From NCBI GenBank assembly GCA_023433705.1, contig JAEYUC010000108.1:1-64000 (forward strand): a DNA stretch of 64,000 bases. The letters run 5' to 3'. A program made the position numbers and the translations under genes. Below the pieces are notes generated by a model that was not told the DNA's origin, made no database searches, and saw only the letters and a list, made by a program, of their open reading frames with translations. The DNA is from Pseudomonadota bacterium (lineage in GTDB: Bacteria; Pseudomonadota; Gammaproteobacteria; Steroidobacterales; Steroidobacteraceae). This document shows, piece after piece, positions 23,705 through 32,863 of this stretch (position 1 is its first letter; every line of letters starts with the position of its first letter).

Positions 23705-26410
23705 TCAGCCCGTCTCGGCAAAAGTATTGCCGTTGTGCCAGTCGTTTTCCAGCAGGTCGATGCTGTCGACGCGTAGATAGCGCAAGGCTTCGGCCGCGGT
23801 GCACGGCCGGGCGAACAGGAAGCCCTGCGCGAGATTGCAGCCCATCGTGCGCAGGATCTCGAGCTGCTGCCAGGTCTCGATGCCCTCGGCGACCACCTGG
23901 ATGTTCAGGCTGCGCGCCATGGCGACGATCGCGCTCACGATCGCGTGATCCGAAGGGTCCGTCGCGATGTCGCGCACGAAGCTGCGGTCGATCTTGAGCG
24001 AGTCGACGCGCCAGCGCTTGAGATAGGACAGCGACGAATAGCCGGTTCCGAAGTCGTCGATGGCGATCTTGACGCCGAGATCGCGCAGCGCGGCCAGTGC
24101 GTCCTCGCGGAACTCGCCCGAGCGGTTTTCGAACAGCGAGCCCTCGGTGAGCTCCAGCGCGATGAGTTGCGGGCCGATGCGGTGCCGGCTCATGGCGAGC
24201 TGAATCAGCTCGCGCAGCTTGGTGCGCTCGAGCTGCACGGCCGACACGTTCATGCTCACGGGTACGAGATGCGCATCCTTCTCGCGCCAGGCGGCGATGT
24301 CCTGCACCAGACGGTCGAGCACGAACTGGCCGATCGGGATGATGAGCCCGGTTTCCTCGGCGACTTCGATGAAGCGCTCCGGCGAAACGTAGCCCTGCGA
24401 CGGATGTTTCCAGCGCAACAAGGCTTCGAGGCCGGCGACCCGCCGAGAATGGATGTCGATGATCGGCTGGTAGTGCACGTCGAACTGGTTGAGCTTGAGC
24501 GCGGTGCGCAAGCTGGTCTCGATGGTCACGCGCTCCTTGAGCGCGCGGTCCATCTGCGGGCTGAAGACCTGGTAGTTGTTCCTGCCCATGTCTTTCGCCT
24601 GGTACATGGCCATGTCCGAGTGTTTGAGCAGCTCGACCATCGTCGAACCGTCGCGCGGGAACATGCTCACGCCGATGCTGACGGTCGCGACCAGCGCGCG
24701 CCCGTCGATCATCACCGGCGCGGAGAGCACTTCGTTGATGCGAGTGGCCGCGACCGCGACCTCGTCGGGCGCGTTCACGCGATGCAGCACTACGACGAAC
24801 TCGTCGCCGCCCATGCGCACGACGACGTCGGAGGGGCGCACCGCCGCGCGCACGCGCTTGGCGATCTCCTGCAGCAGCTTGTCGCCGACTTCGTGGCCGC
24901 GCGAGTCGTTGATGTGCTTGAAGCGATCGAGATCGAGGAACAGCACCGCGAGCATCTGGCTGGATTCGCGGCAGCGCGCGAGCGCTTCCGGCAGGTGCGC
25001 CTGCAGGAACATGCGATTCGGCAAGCCGGTGAGATGGTCGTGGTTGGCTAGTTTGTCGAGGCGCTGCTGGTTGGCGAGCAGCTGGGTCTGCGCCTTCTTT
25101 CGTTCGGAAAGATCGCGCATGAGATAGGACACGAGGCGCCGGTCGCTCGATTCGATGGGCACGCAGCTCACCTCGACGTCCATCTGGCGTCCGTCCTTGA
25201 GCCATTGCACGAGCTCGATGCCACGCGACGGCTCGACGCGCGCCAGCGTCGCGATGACGGGATCCTGCGAGTCGTTCGGACCGCGCAGCACCGAAAGGAT
25301 CGATCGTCCGCGCAGTTCGTCGAGCGTGAACCCGAGCTGCTGTTGGACGGCGGGGTTCGCGTCGACGATCTCGCCGGTGCGCGCGTCGGCGACCAGCAAC
25401 CCGTCCTGCGCCTGCTCGATGATGGCGCGGTAACGCGATTCGAGGGAGAGCCGATCCGCGTTGAGCCGGCGCGAGCGCGCGACCAGCAGGAACGCGACGA
25501 TGGTGAAGCCGACGATCAGGAGGCCGAGCAGGATCGTCTGGTACAGCGTGGTCCGAGTGGCCTGCGCGTGGGCCGTGCGCGGTATCTCGAGCTGGATGAG
25601 CCACACCGGCGTCCCGATCTGGTCGCGCAGAATGAGGTAACCGTTCAGATGCCCGCGGCCCGCGACGCGCGTCTGCAGGTTCGCGGTGAGCGGCGAGCTG
25701 CGCACCCATTCGCGCACGTCTTCCGGGATGCCCGAATGCTCGAGATTCGTCACCGGGAAACCGGAGACGGGCCACGGCGAGAAACGGCCGATGCGTTCGA
25801 TGACCGAGGGCGAGAAGGCGCGCGCGAATGCGATCCAGCCGACGGTCTGAGAGCCATCAGCCCGGTGGATGACGGGTCGTACGACGAACAGGCCGGGCCC
25901 GCGCGCGCGCTGCACGATACCGCGCAGGTTGTCGGAGTGGCTGCCGAGCTGGCCGGAGGTCACGCCCTGCTTGATGGCCGACAGCAGGTCCGGATCCGGA
26001 GGTATCTCGTACTCCTGCATCGCGTTCGCGTCGATCGCGAGCGACAACTTCGTCTCGAGGTTGCGGTCGAGGATCAGGATGGTGTCGACTTCGAACCGGA
26101 TGAGCGCCTGCGGTCCGACCGAGTCGCGAAAGTAGTTTGGCCGGTTGCCGAGCGCGAACTGGGCGGTTTCGCCCCAGAAGGAGTAGTCGCCGACGGCGGC
26201 GTACAGGTCGTTGAGCTCGGCCGCGAAGCCGCGCTCGAGCTGGTGGCTCTGCATGTACACGTCGCGCGACTCGATGTCGCTCACGTTAAGGAGCCAGGAG
26301 CGCTGCGACCAGCCGTAGAAGGCGATCAGAATGATCGCGACCACCGTCCCGATGACGGGCAGTGGAGAACTTCTCCTGGACTTCGTTTTCGCTTCGCTCT
26401 CGCGGGTCAT
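23705..26410 (-). CDS. Membrane CHASE4-PAS-GGDEF-EAL cyclic-di-GMP protein
   Basis: This 901-residue sensor probably makes and/or degrades c-di-GMP. Two membrane helices (VIGTVVAIILIAFYGW and TILLGLLIVGFTIVAFLLVA) flank an extracytoplasmic domain of about 240 residues resembling CHASE4 (AAVGDYSFWGE). A PAS domain follows (YRAIIEQAQDGLLVADA). The GGDEF domain has an intact active site at about residue 534 (RMGGDEFVVVL) and an RPSD inhibitory site 5 residues before it. The EAL domain starts at about residue 661 (LEALLRW) and includes ALELTEG, IDDFGTGYSSLSYL, DSLKIDRSFV and VAEGIET. Both active sites look intact. It is divergent from eda, and its signal is unknown. Confidence 0.92.
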   Translation of the reverse strand: MTRESEAKTKSRRSSPLPVIGTVVAIILIAFYGWSQRSWLLNVSDIESRDVYMQSHQLERGFAAELNDLYAAVGDYSFWGETAQFALGNRPNYFRDSVGPQALIRFEVDTILILDRNLETKLSLAIDANAMQEYEIPPDPDLLSAIKQGVTSGQLGSHSDNLRGIVQRARGPGLFVVRPVIHRADGSQTVGWIAFARAFSPSVIERIGRFSPWPVSGFPVTNLEHSGIPEDVREWVRSSPLTANLQTRVAGRGHLNGYLILRDQIGTPVWLIQLEIPRTAHAQATRTTLYQTILLGLLIVGFTIVAFLLVARSRRLNADRLSLESRYRAIIEQAQDGLLVADARTGEIVDANPAVQQQLGFTLDELRGRSILSVLRGPNDSQDPVIATLARVEPSRGIELVQWLKDGRQMDVEVSCVPIESSDRRLVSYLMRDLSERKKAQTQLLANQQRLDKLANHDHLTGLPNRMFLQAHLPEALARCRESSQMLAVLFLDLDRFKHINDSRGHEVGDKLLQEIAKRVRAAVRPSDVVVRMGGDEFVVVLHRVNAPDEVAVAATRINEVLSAPVMIDGRALVATVSIGVSMFPRDGSTMVELLKHSDMAMYQAKDMGRNNYQVFSPQMDRALKERVTIETSLRTALKLNQFDVHYQPIIDIHSRRVAGLEALLRWKHPSQGYVSPERFIEVAEETGLIIPIGQFVLDRLVQDIAAWREKDAHLVPVSMNVSAVQLERTKLRELIQLAMSRHRIGPQLIALELTEGSLFENRSGEFREDALAALRDLGVKIAIDDFGTGYSSLSYLKRWRVDSLKIDRSFVRDIATDPSDHAIVSAIVAMARSLNIQVVAEGIETWQQLEILRTMGCNLAQGFLFARPCTAAEALRYLRVDSIDLLENDWHNGNTFAETG

Positions 26411-26749
26411 AACGTGAACTTCGTCACGTGGCCACTCGGGACAAGAAAGGAGTGTGCCGCGACCCGTGGCAGGGCGGCGTGAACCGCACACGGTTTTCAC
26501 GCAACGGGGTACTTTTTTTGAATCGGCGGCCTCGGGCGGTGAACCCGATTGATGCGGAAAGTTGTTGTCGGCGCCGTCCCTCGCGGCCACAATGACACCG
26601 GTTTCCGGCAACGGGACTTTTGGAGCCCCGCGGCAGGACGGCGCAAGGTTGCTAGAGACGGCAATGACCCGTACGAATCGCCACTTTACATTTGCCGCGC
26701 CGGTCGCAGGTCGCGAAAATGCCGGTTCGTCGAACACCGGAGAGCGTTG
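26411..26749. other. Intergenic region between the GGDEF-EAL gene and eda
   Basis: This 339-bp divergent spacer must hold promoters in both directions. I see no copy of the FadR-like or LacI-like sites found elsewhere in the window, no hairpin with a T run, and no convincing small gene. The only clear signal is CGGAGAG, 6 nt before the eda ATG. Confidence 0.5.
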
Positions 26750-27421
26750 ATGAACAAGGATCGGATGAGCGTGCTGGCCGCGATGATTGACCAGGGAGTG
26801 ATCCCGGTTTTTTATCATCCGGACGTCGAGGTCTGTAAGAAGGTAATCCAGGCCTGCGCGAACGGCGGCGCGAAATGCATCGAATTCACCAACCGCGGAG
26901 ACTTCGCCTCACACGTGTTCTTCGAGGTCGCGCGCCACTTCGACAAGGCGGATCCTTCCGTGATCATGGGCGTCGGCAGCATTGTCGACGGCCCCACCGC
27001 GGGCATCTACATCGCCAACGGCGCGAAGTTCGTCGTCGGTCCGATCCTCAATGCCGACGTCGCCAAGGTGTGCAATCGCCGCTGCATCCCCTACTCGCCC
27101 GGCTGCGGCTCCGCGAGCGAGATTTCTTACGCGCACGAGCTCGGCTGCGAGATCGTCAAGGTGTTTCCGGGCAGCTCGGTGGGCGGTCCGGAGTTCGTGA
27201 AGAACGTGCTCGGCCCCATGCCCTGGACCAAGATCATGCCCACCGGCGGCGTCGAGCCCACCGAGGAATCGCTGCGCAAGTGGTATGGCGCCGGCATCGT
27301 CGCGTGCGGCATCGGCAGCAACCTCATCACCAAGGCCCTGCTCGAAAAGCAGGACTATGACGGCATCGAGGCGCGCGTGCGCGACACCGTCAAACTCATC
27401 AAGACCATTCGCGGGAAGTAA
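26750..27421 (+). CDS. eda: 2-keto-3-deoxy-6-phosphogluconate aldolase
   Basis: This 223-residue class I aldolase splits KDPG into pyruvate and glyceraldehyde-3-phosphate, the last step for glucuronate entering through KDG. The Schiff-base lysine lies in EIVKVFPGSSVGG, the acid region in CIEFTNRGD, and the C-terminal phosphate site in MPTGGVEPTEES. The ATG is chosen for the CGGAGAG site just upstream; a longer open frame upstream has no homology. kdgK begins 10 nt downstream, so the two form an operon. This may also serve the Entner-Doudoroff route, though edd and zwf are not here. Confidence 0.93.
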   Translation: MNKDRMSVLAAMIDQGVIPVFYHPDVEVCKKVIQACANGGAKCIEFTNRGDFASHVFFEVARHFDKADPSVIMGVGSIVDGPTAGIYIANGAKFVVGPILNADVAKVCNRRCIPYSPGCGSASEISYAHELGCEIVKVFPGSSVGGPEFVKNVLGPMPWTKIMPTGGVEPTEESLRKWYGAGIVACGIGSNLITKALLEKQDYDGIEARVRDTVKLIKTIRGK

Positions 27422-27431
27422 GCGGAAAGAC

Positions 27432-28535
27432 ATGGACAACGTGCTCAAGATCAAGACGGCCGCGGAAACGCGCTGGGACTGCGCCTCGTTCGGCGAGGTG
27501 ATGCTGCGATTCGATCCGGGATTCGGCCGCGTGCGTAACGCACGCAGCTTCCAGGTGTGGGAAGGCGGCGGCGAATACAACGTCGCGCGCGCCATGCGCA
27601 AATGCTGGGGCAAGCGCTCGACGGTGGTGACCGCCCTGCCGGTCAACGACCTCGGCTGGCTGGTCGAGGACTTCATCATGCAGGGCGGCGTCGACACCTC
27701 GCACATCGTCTGGCGCGAATTCGACGGTCTCGGCCGAAATACGCGCGTCGGCCTCAATTTCACCGAGAAAGGCTTCGGCATCCGTGCCGCGCTCGGCTGT
27801 TCCGATCGCGGTCATTCCGCGGCGTCGCAGATCCGGCCGGGTGAAGTGAACTGGGAGAAGCTCTTCGGCGAAGAAGGTGTGCGCTGGTTCCACACCGGCG
27901 GCATTTTCGCCGCGCTCGCGCCGAATACCTCGGAGGCCGTGATCGAGGCCGTCGAGATCGCGCGCAAGTACGGCACCATCGTGTCGTACGACCTCAACTA
28001 CCGCGCGTCGCTGTGGAAGAGCCAGGGAGGCAAGGAAGGCGCGCAGAAGATCAATCGCAACATCGCGAAATACGTCGACGTGATGATCGGCAACGAGGAG
28101 GACTTCACGGCCTGCCTCGGATTCGAAGTCGAAGGCCTCGACGAGCACATCTCCGCGATCGATCCCGCGAACTTCAAGAAGATGATCCAGACCGCGGTGA
28201 GGCAATTCCCGAACTTCAAGGTCGCGGCGACCACGCTGCGCAATGCGAAGACGGCGAGCTTCAATGACTGGTCCGCGATCCTCTACGCGGGCGGCAACTT
28301 CTACCAGTCGATGATGCGCGAGGACCTCGAGATCTACGACCGCGTGGGCGGCGGCGACGGCTTCGCCTCCGGCGTGGCGTACGGCTTCCTCGAGGGCAAG
28401 GGACCGCAGGCCGCGGTCGAGTACGGCGCGGCGCACGGTGCGCTGGCGATGACGACGCCCGGCGACACGTCGATGGTCAACGTCAAGGAAGTGGAAGCGG
28501 TGATGAAGGGCAAGGGAGCCCGCGTCATTCGCTGA
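27432..28535 (+). CDS. kdgK: 2-keto-3-deoxygluconate kinase (PfkB family)
   Basis: This 367-residue cytoplasmic kinase phosphorylates KDG, the product of mannonate dehydratase, to KDPG for the aldolase encoded upstream. PfkB features are the N-terminal GEVMLRFDPGFGRVRNAR, the sugar-binding WEGGGEYNVARA, VSYDLNYRASLW, and the anion hole/catalytic Asp in DRVGGGDGFASGVAYGFL. The assignment to KDG rather than fructose or ribose rests on eda next door and the uronate genes nearby. GGAAAGA lies ahead of the ATG. A strong terminator follows 48 nt after the stop. Confidence 0.92.
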   Translation: MDNVLKIKTAAETRWDCASFGEVMLRFDPGFGRVRNARSFQVWEGGGEYNVARAMRKCWGKRSTVVTALPVNDLGWLVEDFIMQGGVDTSHIVWREFDGLGRNTRVGLNFTEKGFGIRAALGCSDRGHSAASQIRPGEVNWEKLFGEEGVRWFHTGGIFAALAPNTSEAVIEAVEIARKYGTIVSYDLNYRASLWKSQGGKEGAQKINRNIAKYVDVMIGNEEDFTACLGFEVEGLDEHISAIDPANFKKMIQTAVRQFPNFKVAATTLRNAKTASFNDWSAILYAGGNFYQSMMREDLEIYDRVGGGDGFASGVAYGFLEGKGPQAAVEYGAAHGALAMTTPGDTSMVNVKEVEAVMKGKGARVIR

Positions 28536-28582
28536 AACAAGGCGGCGCGGCATTCCGCCCGCCCCTCACGCCGACAATAAGG

Positions 28583-28620
28583 AAGGGAGGCAACCCGCGT
28601 TGCCTCCCTTCTTCTTTATC
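28583..28620. terminator. Bidirectional terminator between kdgK and TonB receptor
   Basis: A perfect 12-bp stem (AAGGGAGGCAAC, loop CCGC, GTTGCCTCCCTT; 28583-28610) is followed on the plus strand by the pyrimidine/T-rich CTTCTTTATCTTTCTTTG. It sits between two convergent genes. Its stem is nearly the same sequence as the terminator at 32807-32834. Confidence 0.85.
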
Positions 28621-28652
28621 TTTCTTTGTCTCTGTCTCTTCCGTTACCGCGA

Positions 28653-31600
28653 TCAGAACCGTCCGCTGACGCCCAGCAACATCTGCCGGCCCGGCGCGAA
28701 CGAGGCGCGCGGGGTGAGCGGGTCGTTGCGGAAGTAGGTCAGCAGCTGCTCGTTGGTCAGGTTCTGCAGCTCGAGGCTGATCGAGATGTCGGTGCTGGTC
28801 GGTAGTTTGTAGCCGAACGACGCGTCGAGGAACTCGCGCTTCTGGGCGTAGTTGTCGCCCGGAATGTTGTTCTCGTTGTTGCCGAGGAACTCGATGAACG
28901 CATCGCGCACCGACCACGTCAGGCGGCCCGAGAAACCGAAGTTCTCGTAGAACGCCGTGATGTTATAGGTGAACGGCGACAGGCCGGTGACCGCGCTCGA
29001 CGGCGCGCCCGGCAGACCGCCTTCCGACTTCTGGTCGATGTGCGTGTAGTTCACCGAGAAGCCCGCGCCCTGCAGCACGAAGTCCAGCGGCTGAACGTAC
29101 GTCACTTCCCAGCCATCCAGCGTGATCACTTCGCTCGTGTTCTGCCGCTGGTCGACTCGCACGAGCGCATCGTTCACGTTGCCGGTGGTGCACTGGCACT
29201 GCGCATTCGCCGTGTTCTGGATGCCGGTCTGCGTGGCGATCGGCAGCGTCGCGTAGCTGATGCCGAGCTGGCCGAACGGCGTCGGCGTTCCGATGACCGA
29301 GGTGTAACCCTCGATCTCCTTGCGCCAGCGGTTCACCGCGACGACTCCGAGGCCGGAATCGCCGAAGTACCACTCGAGACCCAGGTCGTAGTTGTCCGAG
29401 TAGTACGGCGCGAGCTCCATGTTGCCGATCGCGAGTACGTCGCCGTTGATGCTGAGCGACTGGTTGGGAGCCAGGTCGCCAGGCTGCGCGCGGGTCATCG
29501 TGCGCGACGCGGCGACGCGCGCCACGAGCCCGTGTCCCAGGTCGCTCGCGATATTGAAGCTCGGCAGCACCTTGTCGTATTCGGTATCGCCCGTGATGAA
29601 CTCGCGATGCGTGTATTGCACGGCCGGAGGCGGCGCGTTGTCCGCGTTCGGCACCGTGATCACGCCCGACACGAACTGGTCCGTCTTGATGTAGCGCGCA
29701 CCCACGTTGTAGCGCAGGTTGCCCAGGATCTCGAGCTGGCCGTTCGCTTCGAGGAAGATGCCGTCGGTGTCTTCGGCGATCACGCGCGGCGTGTAACCCG
29801 CCACTTCGAGGCCGCCGACGAGCCCGCGTGCGAGCTCTCGCTCGAACCAGTCGATGTTGACCGCCGGATCGAGCGCGGCGTAGTTGGGCAGCGCCCAGCC
29901 GTTGTTCAGGCCCACGTCGAAATCGGACGTCTGGTAAAGGCGCCCATGCGTCCACGGCTGCATGAAATTGAGCAACTGGGCGTTCGGGATGGCGACCTTC
30001 GCGTTGTCGATTCCCGCGGCGGTCAGCGCGTTCACGCACTCGGTGCGCGCGGAACTCAACGCCACGTTGCCACCGTCGGTCGCGCAGCTGGTCGTCTCCC
30101 AGTTGGTGATGTTGCGGTGGAACTTGTCGCGGCTGAAGCCGGCCTTCAGCTTGAACGCGTCGGCGAATGCATATTCGAAGTCGAATCGTCCGCCCTTCTG
30201 CCAGACCTCGCGCTGCACCGGCTGGATTCGCAATGCGTTCCAGTTCCAGAAGTCGAGGTTGTTCAGGTCGCGGCTCGGCGTCACCTTGATCACGCCGTCG
30301 CCGTTCGCCTCGATGTCGACCGTGATGCCACTGCCGAGACGCGAATCGAACAGGTAGGTGTTGGTGGAACGGAACCAGTTGCTGTGGTTGTAGTTGAGCG
30401 ACGCGTCGACGGTGAACTTATCGCCGATCTTCCACTTCATGCCGCCGTTCAGATTGATGAAATCCGTGTCTTCGTGATACGGGCGGTTCTCGTTCAACCA
30501 GAGGGGGTTGGCGAGCGTCGCGCTGGTCACGACGTTGTCCTCGTTGACCTCGACGTTGAACGGGATGTTGTTGTTGACGCTGCGCACCGCCAGGTTCAAG
30601 TCGTTGCGCTCGTAGGCGTGATCGGCCTCCGAATACAGGCCGTCGAGATAGAACTCGAGGTTCTCGTTCGGCGCGAACTGCATCGAGAGGATCGCCGAGG
30701 TGGTTTCACGCTCGCCAATGAGCATGTCCGGACGCGCGAGGCGCGGCCAGATCGAGTAGCTCAACTGGTTGCACGACATTCCGGACGTGCCGCCCGGCGT
30801 GTCGCCGGCGCCGCAGACACGAACCTGTTGGGCCGTGGTGGGATCGTTGTCATGGTCCCAGAGGTGCGGCGCGAGCATGGCGTCGTACTGGCCGCCGGCC
30901 GGCACGGCCGTCGCCCAGGTCTGCGCCGAGTTGCCGTAGCCCGGCGTTGCATTGCCGGCGGGCGGATTGGGTGTGCCTTCGCGCCAGCGGGAGTTGCAGC
31001 CCGGCTGCGTGGTTGGGCAGCCCGGCGTGCCGACCGTCGTGAATCCGATGGTGTTGAAACCGTCGGAACGGTACTTGCGATTCGAGTAGGCCACGCCGCC
31101 CAGGACGCCGAACTCGCCGCCACCGATGTCCCAGGTATTGCTGATGTAGGCGCCGATGCGCGGGCTCCAGTCCTCGGAGGATTCCTGGTAGTTCGCCTTG
31201 GCGCTGTAGTTGAAACGGAATCCCTTCTGGTCGAAGGGACGCGCGATGCGCAGGTCGATGTTCGCCGCGACGGCGCCTTCCTGCTGGCTCGCGACCGGCG
31301 TCTTGCTCACCGTGAGCTGGCTGAACAGCTCGGTGGGGAACAGCACGAGATCGAGGCCGCGGCCCTGGCTCACGTTGTCGATGTTGCTGTCGGACGCGGT
31401 TTCCACCGGCGCGCCGTTCAGCGTGATCTGAGTGAAATCGCGACCCAGGCCGCGCACGGCGACCGAGGTGCCTTCACCGGTGAAGTCGCGCGCGATCTGC
31501 ACGCCCGGGATACGCTGCAGCGACTCGGCGAGGTTCAGGTCGGGGAACTTGCCGATGTCCTCGGCGAAGATCGAATCCGTGAAGGCGACGTTTTCGCGCT

Positions 31601-31784
31601 TCTCGGCGACCGAATTCTGTAGTGAGGCGCGGAAGCCGGTGACGACGACCTCGCCGATGTCGTCACTACCGCTCGCTTCGTTGGCTTGAACTCCGGCGTC
31701 CTGGGCAATGGCCCCGGTCGAAACGAGGCTCGCCGAACCCGCAAGGCCCAATATTGCGCACGCGCGCAGATACTTCCTGTCCAT
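28653..31784 (-). CDS. TonB-dependent receptor, Xanthomonas/Caulobacter long type
   Basis: This 1043-residue outer-membrane receptor probably imports uronate-containing oligosaccharides. A signal peptide (ILGLAGSASLVSTGAIA) is followed by a TonB-box-like IGEVVVTGFRASLQ and the plug (IFAEDIGKFPDLNLAESLQR, RIPGVQIARD, VRGLGRDFTQITLNGAPV). The large barrel ends in a terminal Phe (MLLGVSGRF). The start has GGGGGAG 5 nt upstream. Upstream, between it and the divergent GntR gene, is an 18-nt site also found before the next receptor. The glucuronate link is inferred from the surrounding uronate genes. Confidence 0.9.
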   Translation of the reverse strand: MDRKYLRACAILGLAGSASLVSTGAIAQDAGVQANEASGSDDIGEVVVTGFRASLQNSVAEKRENVAFTDSIFAEDIGKFPDLNLAESLQRIPGVQIARDFTGEGTSVAVRGLGRDFTQITLNGAPVETASDSNIDNVSQGRGLDLVLFPTELFSQLTVSKTPVASQQEGAVAANIDLRIARPFDQKGFRFNYSAKANYQESSEDWSPRIGAYISNTWDIGGGEFGVLGGVAYSNRKYRSDGFNTIGFTTVGTPGCPTTQPGCNSRWREGTPNPPAGNATPGYGNSAQTWATAVPAGGQYDAMLAPHLWDHDNDPTTAQQVRVCGAGDTPGGTSGMSCNQLSYSIWPRLARPDMLIGERETTSAILSMQFAPNENLEFYLDGLYSEADHAYERNDLNLAVRSVNNNIPFNVEVNEDNVVTSATLANPLWLNENRPYHEDTDFINLNGGMKWKIGDKFTVDASLNYNHSNWFRSTNTYLFDSRLGSGITVDIEANGDGVIKVTPSRDLNNLDFWNWNALRIQPVQREVWQKGGRFDFEYAFADAFKLKAGFSRDKFHRNITNWETTSCATDGGNVALSSARTECVNALTAAGIDNAKVAIPNAQLLNFMQPWTHGRLYQTSDFDVGLNNGWALPNYAALDPAVNIDWFERELARGLVGGLEVAGYTPRVIAEDTDGIFLEANGQLEILGNLRYNVGARYIKTDQFVSGVITVPNADNAPPPAVQYTHREFITGDTEYDKVLPSFNIASDLGHGLVARVAASRTMTRAQPGDLAPNQSLSINGDVLAIGNMELAPYYSDNYDLGLEWYFGDSGLGVVAVNRWRKEIEGYTSVIGTPTPFGQLGISYATLPIATQTGIQNTANAQCQCTTGNVNDALVRVDQRQNTSEVITLDGWEVTYVQPLDFVLQGAGFSVNYTHIDQKSEGGLPGAPSSAVTGLSPFTYNITAFYENFGFSGRLTWSVRDAFIEFLGNNENNIPGDNYAQKREFLDASFGYKLPTSTDISISLELQNLTNEQLLTYFRNDPLTPRASFAPGRQMLLGVSGRF

Positions 31785-31872
31785 CCACTCCCCCTTTCCT
31801 TAATGGTGGTTTTTTTTAGTTAGCGGGGGCCGAATAGACCGTTCGCCTCCCCGATTGGCACGAACGTAGCAA

Positions 31873-31891
31873 TTGGTCAGGCCAAAAGCAA
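31873..31891. promoter_or_regulatory. Candidate FadR-type operator (copy 1)
   Basis: TTGGTCAGGCCAA (31873-31885) is an imperfect palindrome of the TTGGTnnnRCCAA form typical of FadR-subfamily GntR regulators. The 18 nt TGGTCAGGCCAAAAGCAA recurs with one change at 36215-36232. It lies about 90 nt from both the TonB receptor start (31784) and the GntR start (31969). Confidence 0.5.
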
Positions 31892-31968
31892 CAAGTCGTC
31901 TGACCGCAACAGCAAATGTCCCTCGGTGGTCACTTGTTGATCCTTGTGAGGTTACGGATACTTCGCTG

Positions 31969-32751
31969 ATGGTCGAACCCCGCCGCCTCTACGAACAGAT
32001 AGCCAAGAAGCTCTCGCACGCCATCGCGACGGGGGAATACGAGATCGGGCAGCGCCTGCCCTCGGAGCGCGAACTCGCGCAGACCTTCGAGGTGTCACGC
32101 CCCACCGTGCGCGAAGCCATCATCGCGCTGGAGCTCGACGGGCTCGTCGACGTCCGGCTCGGCTCCGGCGTCTACGTCAAGAACCGCCAGCCGCCCGAAG
32201 GCGAGGAAGGCGTGAAGGACATCGGCCCCTTCGAACTACTCGAGGCGCGGCGCTCGATCGAGGGCGAGGCCTGCGCGCTCGCGGCCATGCGCATCGACGA
32301 CGCGCAGCTCAAGGAGCTGACGGACCTCATCGCCGAAATGCGCGAGGACAACTGGCACCAGGAAATCGAGAAGAGCGAAGTCGCGGATCGACGTTTCCAC
32401 GAGCTCATCGCGGCCTCCACGCAGAACAGCGGGATCATCGCGGCGGTGCAGATGTTGTGGGATGCGCGTGCGCGCTCGCCGCAGAGCCACTCGATGGACG
32501 CCAAGGGGCGCGCGCGTGGATTGAAACCGCCCATCGACGAACATGCCGCGATCGTACGCGCGCTCAAGCGGCGCGACCCGGATGCCGCGCGCGCCGCGAT
32601 GCGCGAACACATCTCGCGCGTCATCGAAGACATGCTCGAGGTCACCGAGGTCGAAGAGATCGCTCGCGCCCGCGCGGTGGCCGCGGAGAAGCGTCGCCGT
32701 TATTCCGCCAGCGCACGTCAGCGCAAGGCGGCGGCCTCCTCGTCCAGCTGA
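31969..32751 (+). CDS. FadR-subfamily GntR regulator (UxuR/ExuR-like)
   Basis: This 260-residue DNA-binding protein probably represses uronate or oligouronide uptake genes until an inducer binds. A winged helix (LYEQIAKKLSHAIATGEY, LPSERELAQTFEVSRPTVRE) occupies residues 5-75. A helical FCD ligand domain follows with likely metal/ligand residues (EVADRRFHELIAAST, EHAAIVRALKRRD, MREHISRV). The C-terminal tail is Arg/Ala/Ser-rich. It lies between two TonB receptors and next to an operator-like palindrome. The ATG reading MVEPRRLYEQ matches the start of the fold; upstream codons would add an unrelated extension. The effector is unknown; fructuronate or glucuronate is a reasonable guess. Confidence 0.87.
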   Translation: MVEPRRLYEQIAKKLSHAIATGEYEIGQRLPSERELAQTFEVSRPTVREAIIALELDGLVDVRLGSGVYVKNRQPPEGEEGVKDIGPFELLEARRSIEGEACALAAMRIDDAQLKELTDLIAEMREDNWHQEIEKSEVADRRFHELIAASTQNSGIIAAVQMLWDARARSPQSHSMDAKGRARGLKPPIDEHAAIVRALKRRDPDAARAAMREHISRVIEDMLEVTEVEEIARARAVAAEKRRRYSASARQRKAAASSSS

Positions 32752-32794
32752 GCGAGCCGGAGGTCGCGCGCCGACATCGGACCCGACGCGACGC

Positions 32795-32840
32795 GTTAAA
32801 AAAAACAGGGGAGGCAACTTGCGTTGCCTCCCCTTTTTCC
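32795..32840. terminator. Bidirectional terminator between GntR gene and TonB receptor
   Basis: A 12-bp stem (AGGGGAGGCAAC, loop TTGC, GTTGCCTCCCCT; 32807-32834) has an A run on its left and a T run on its right, so it can work on both strands. It lies between convergent stops at 32751 and 32864 and is almost identical to the hairpin at 28583-28610. Confidence 0.88.
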
Positions 32841-32863
32841 TTGGGCCGATTGGCCGTTTGCGA

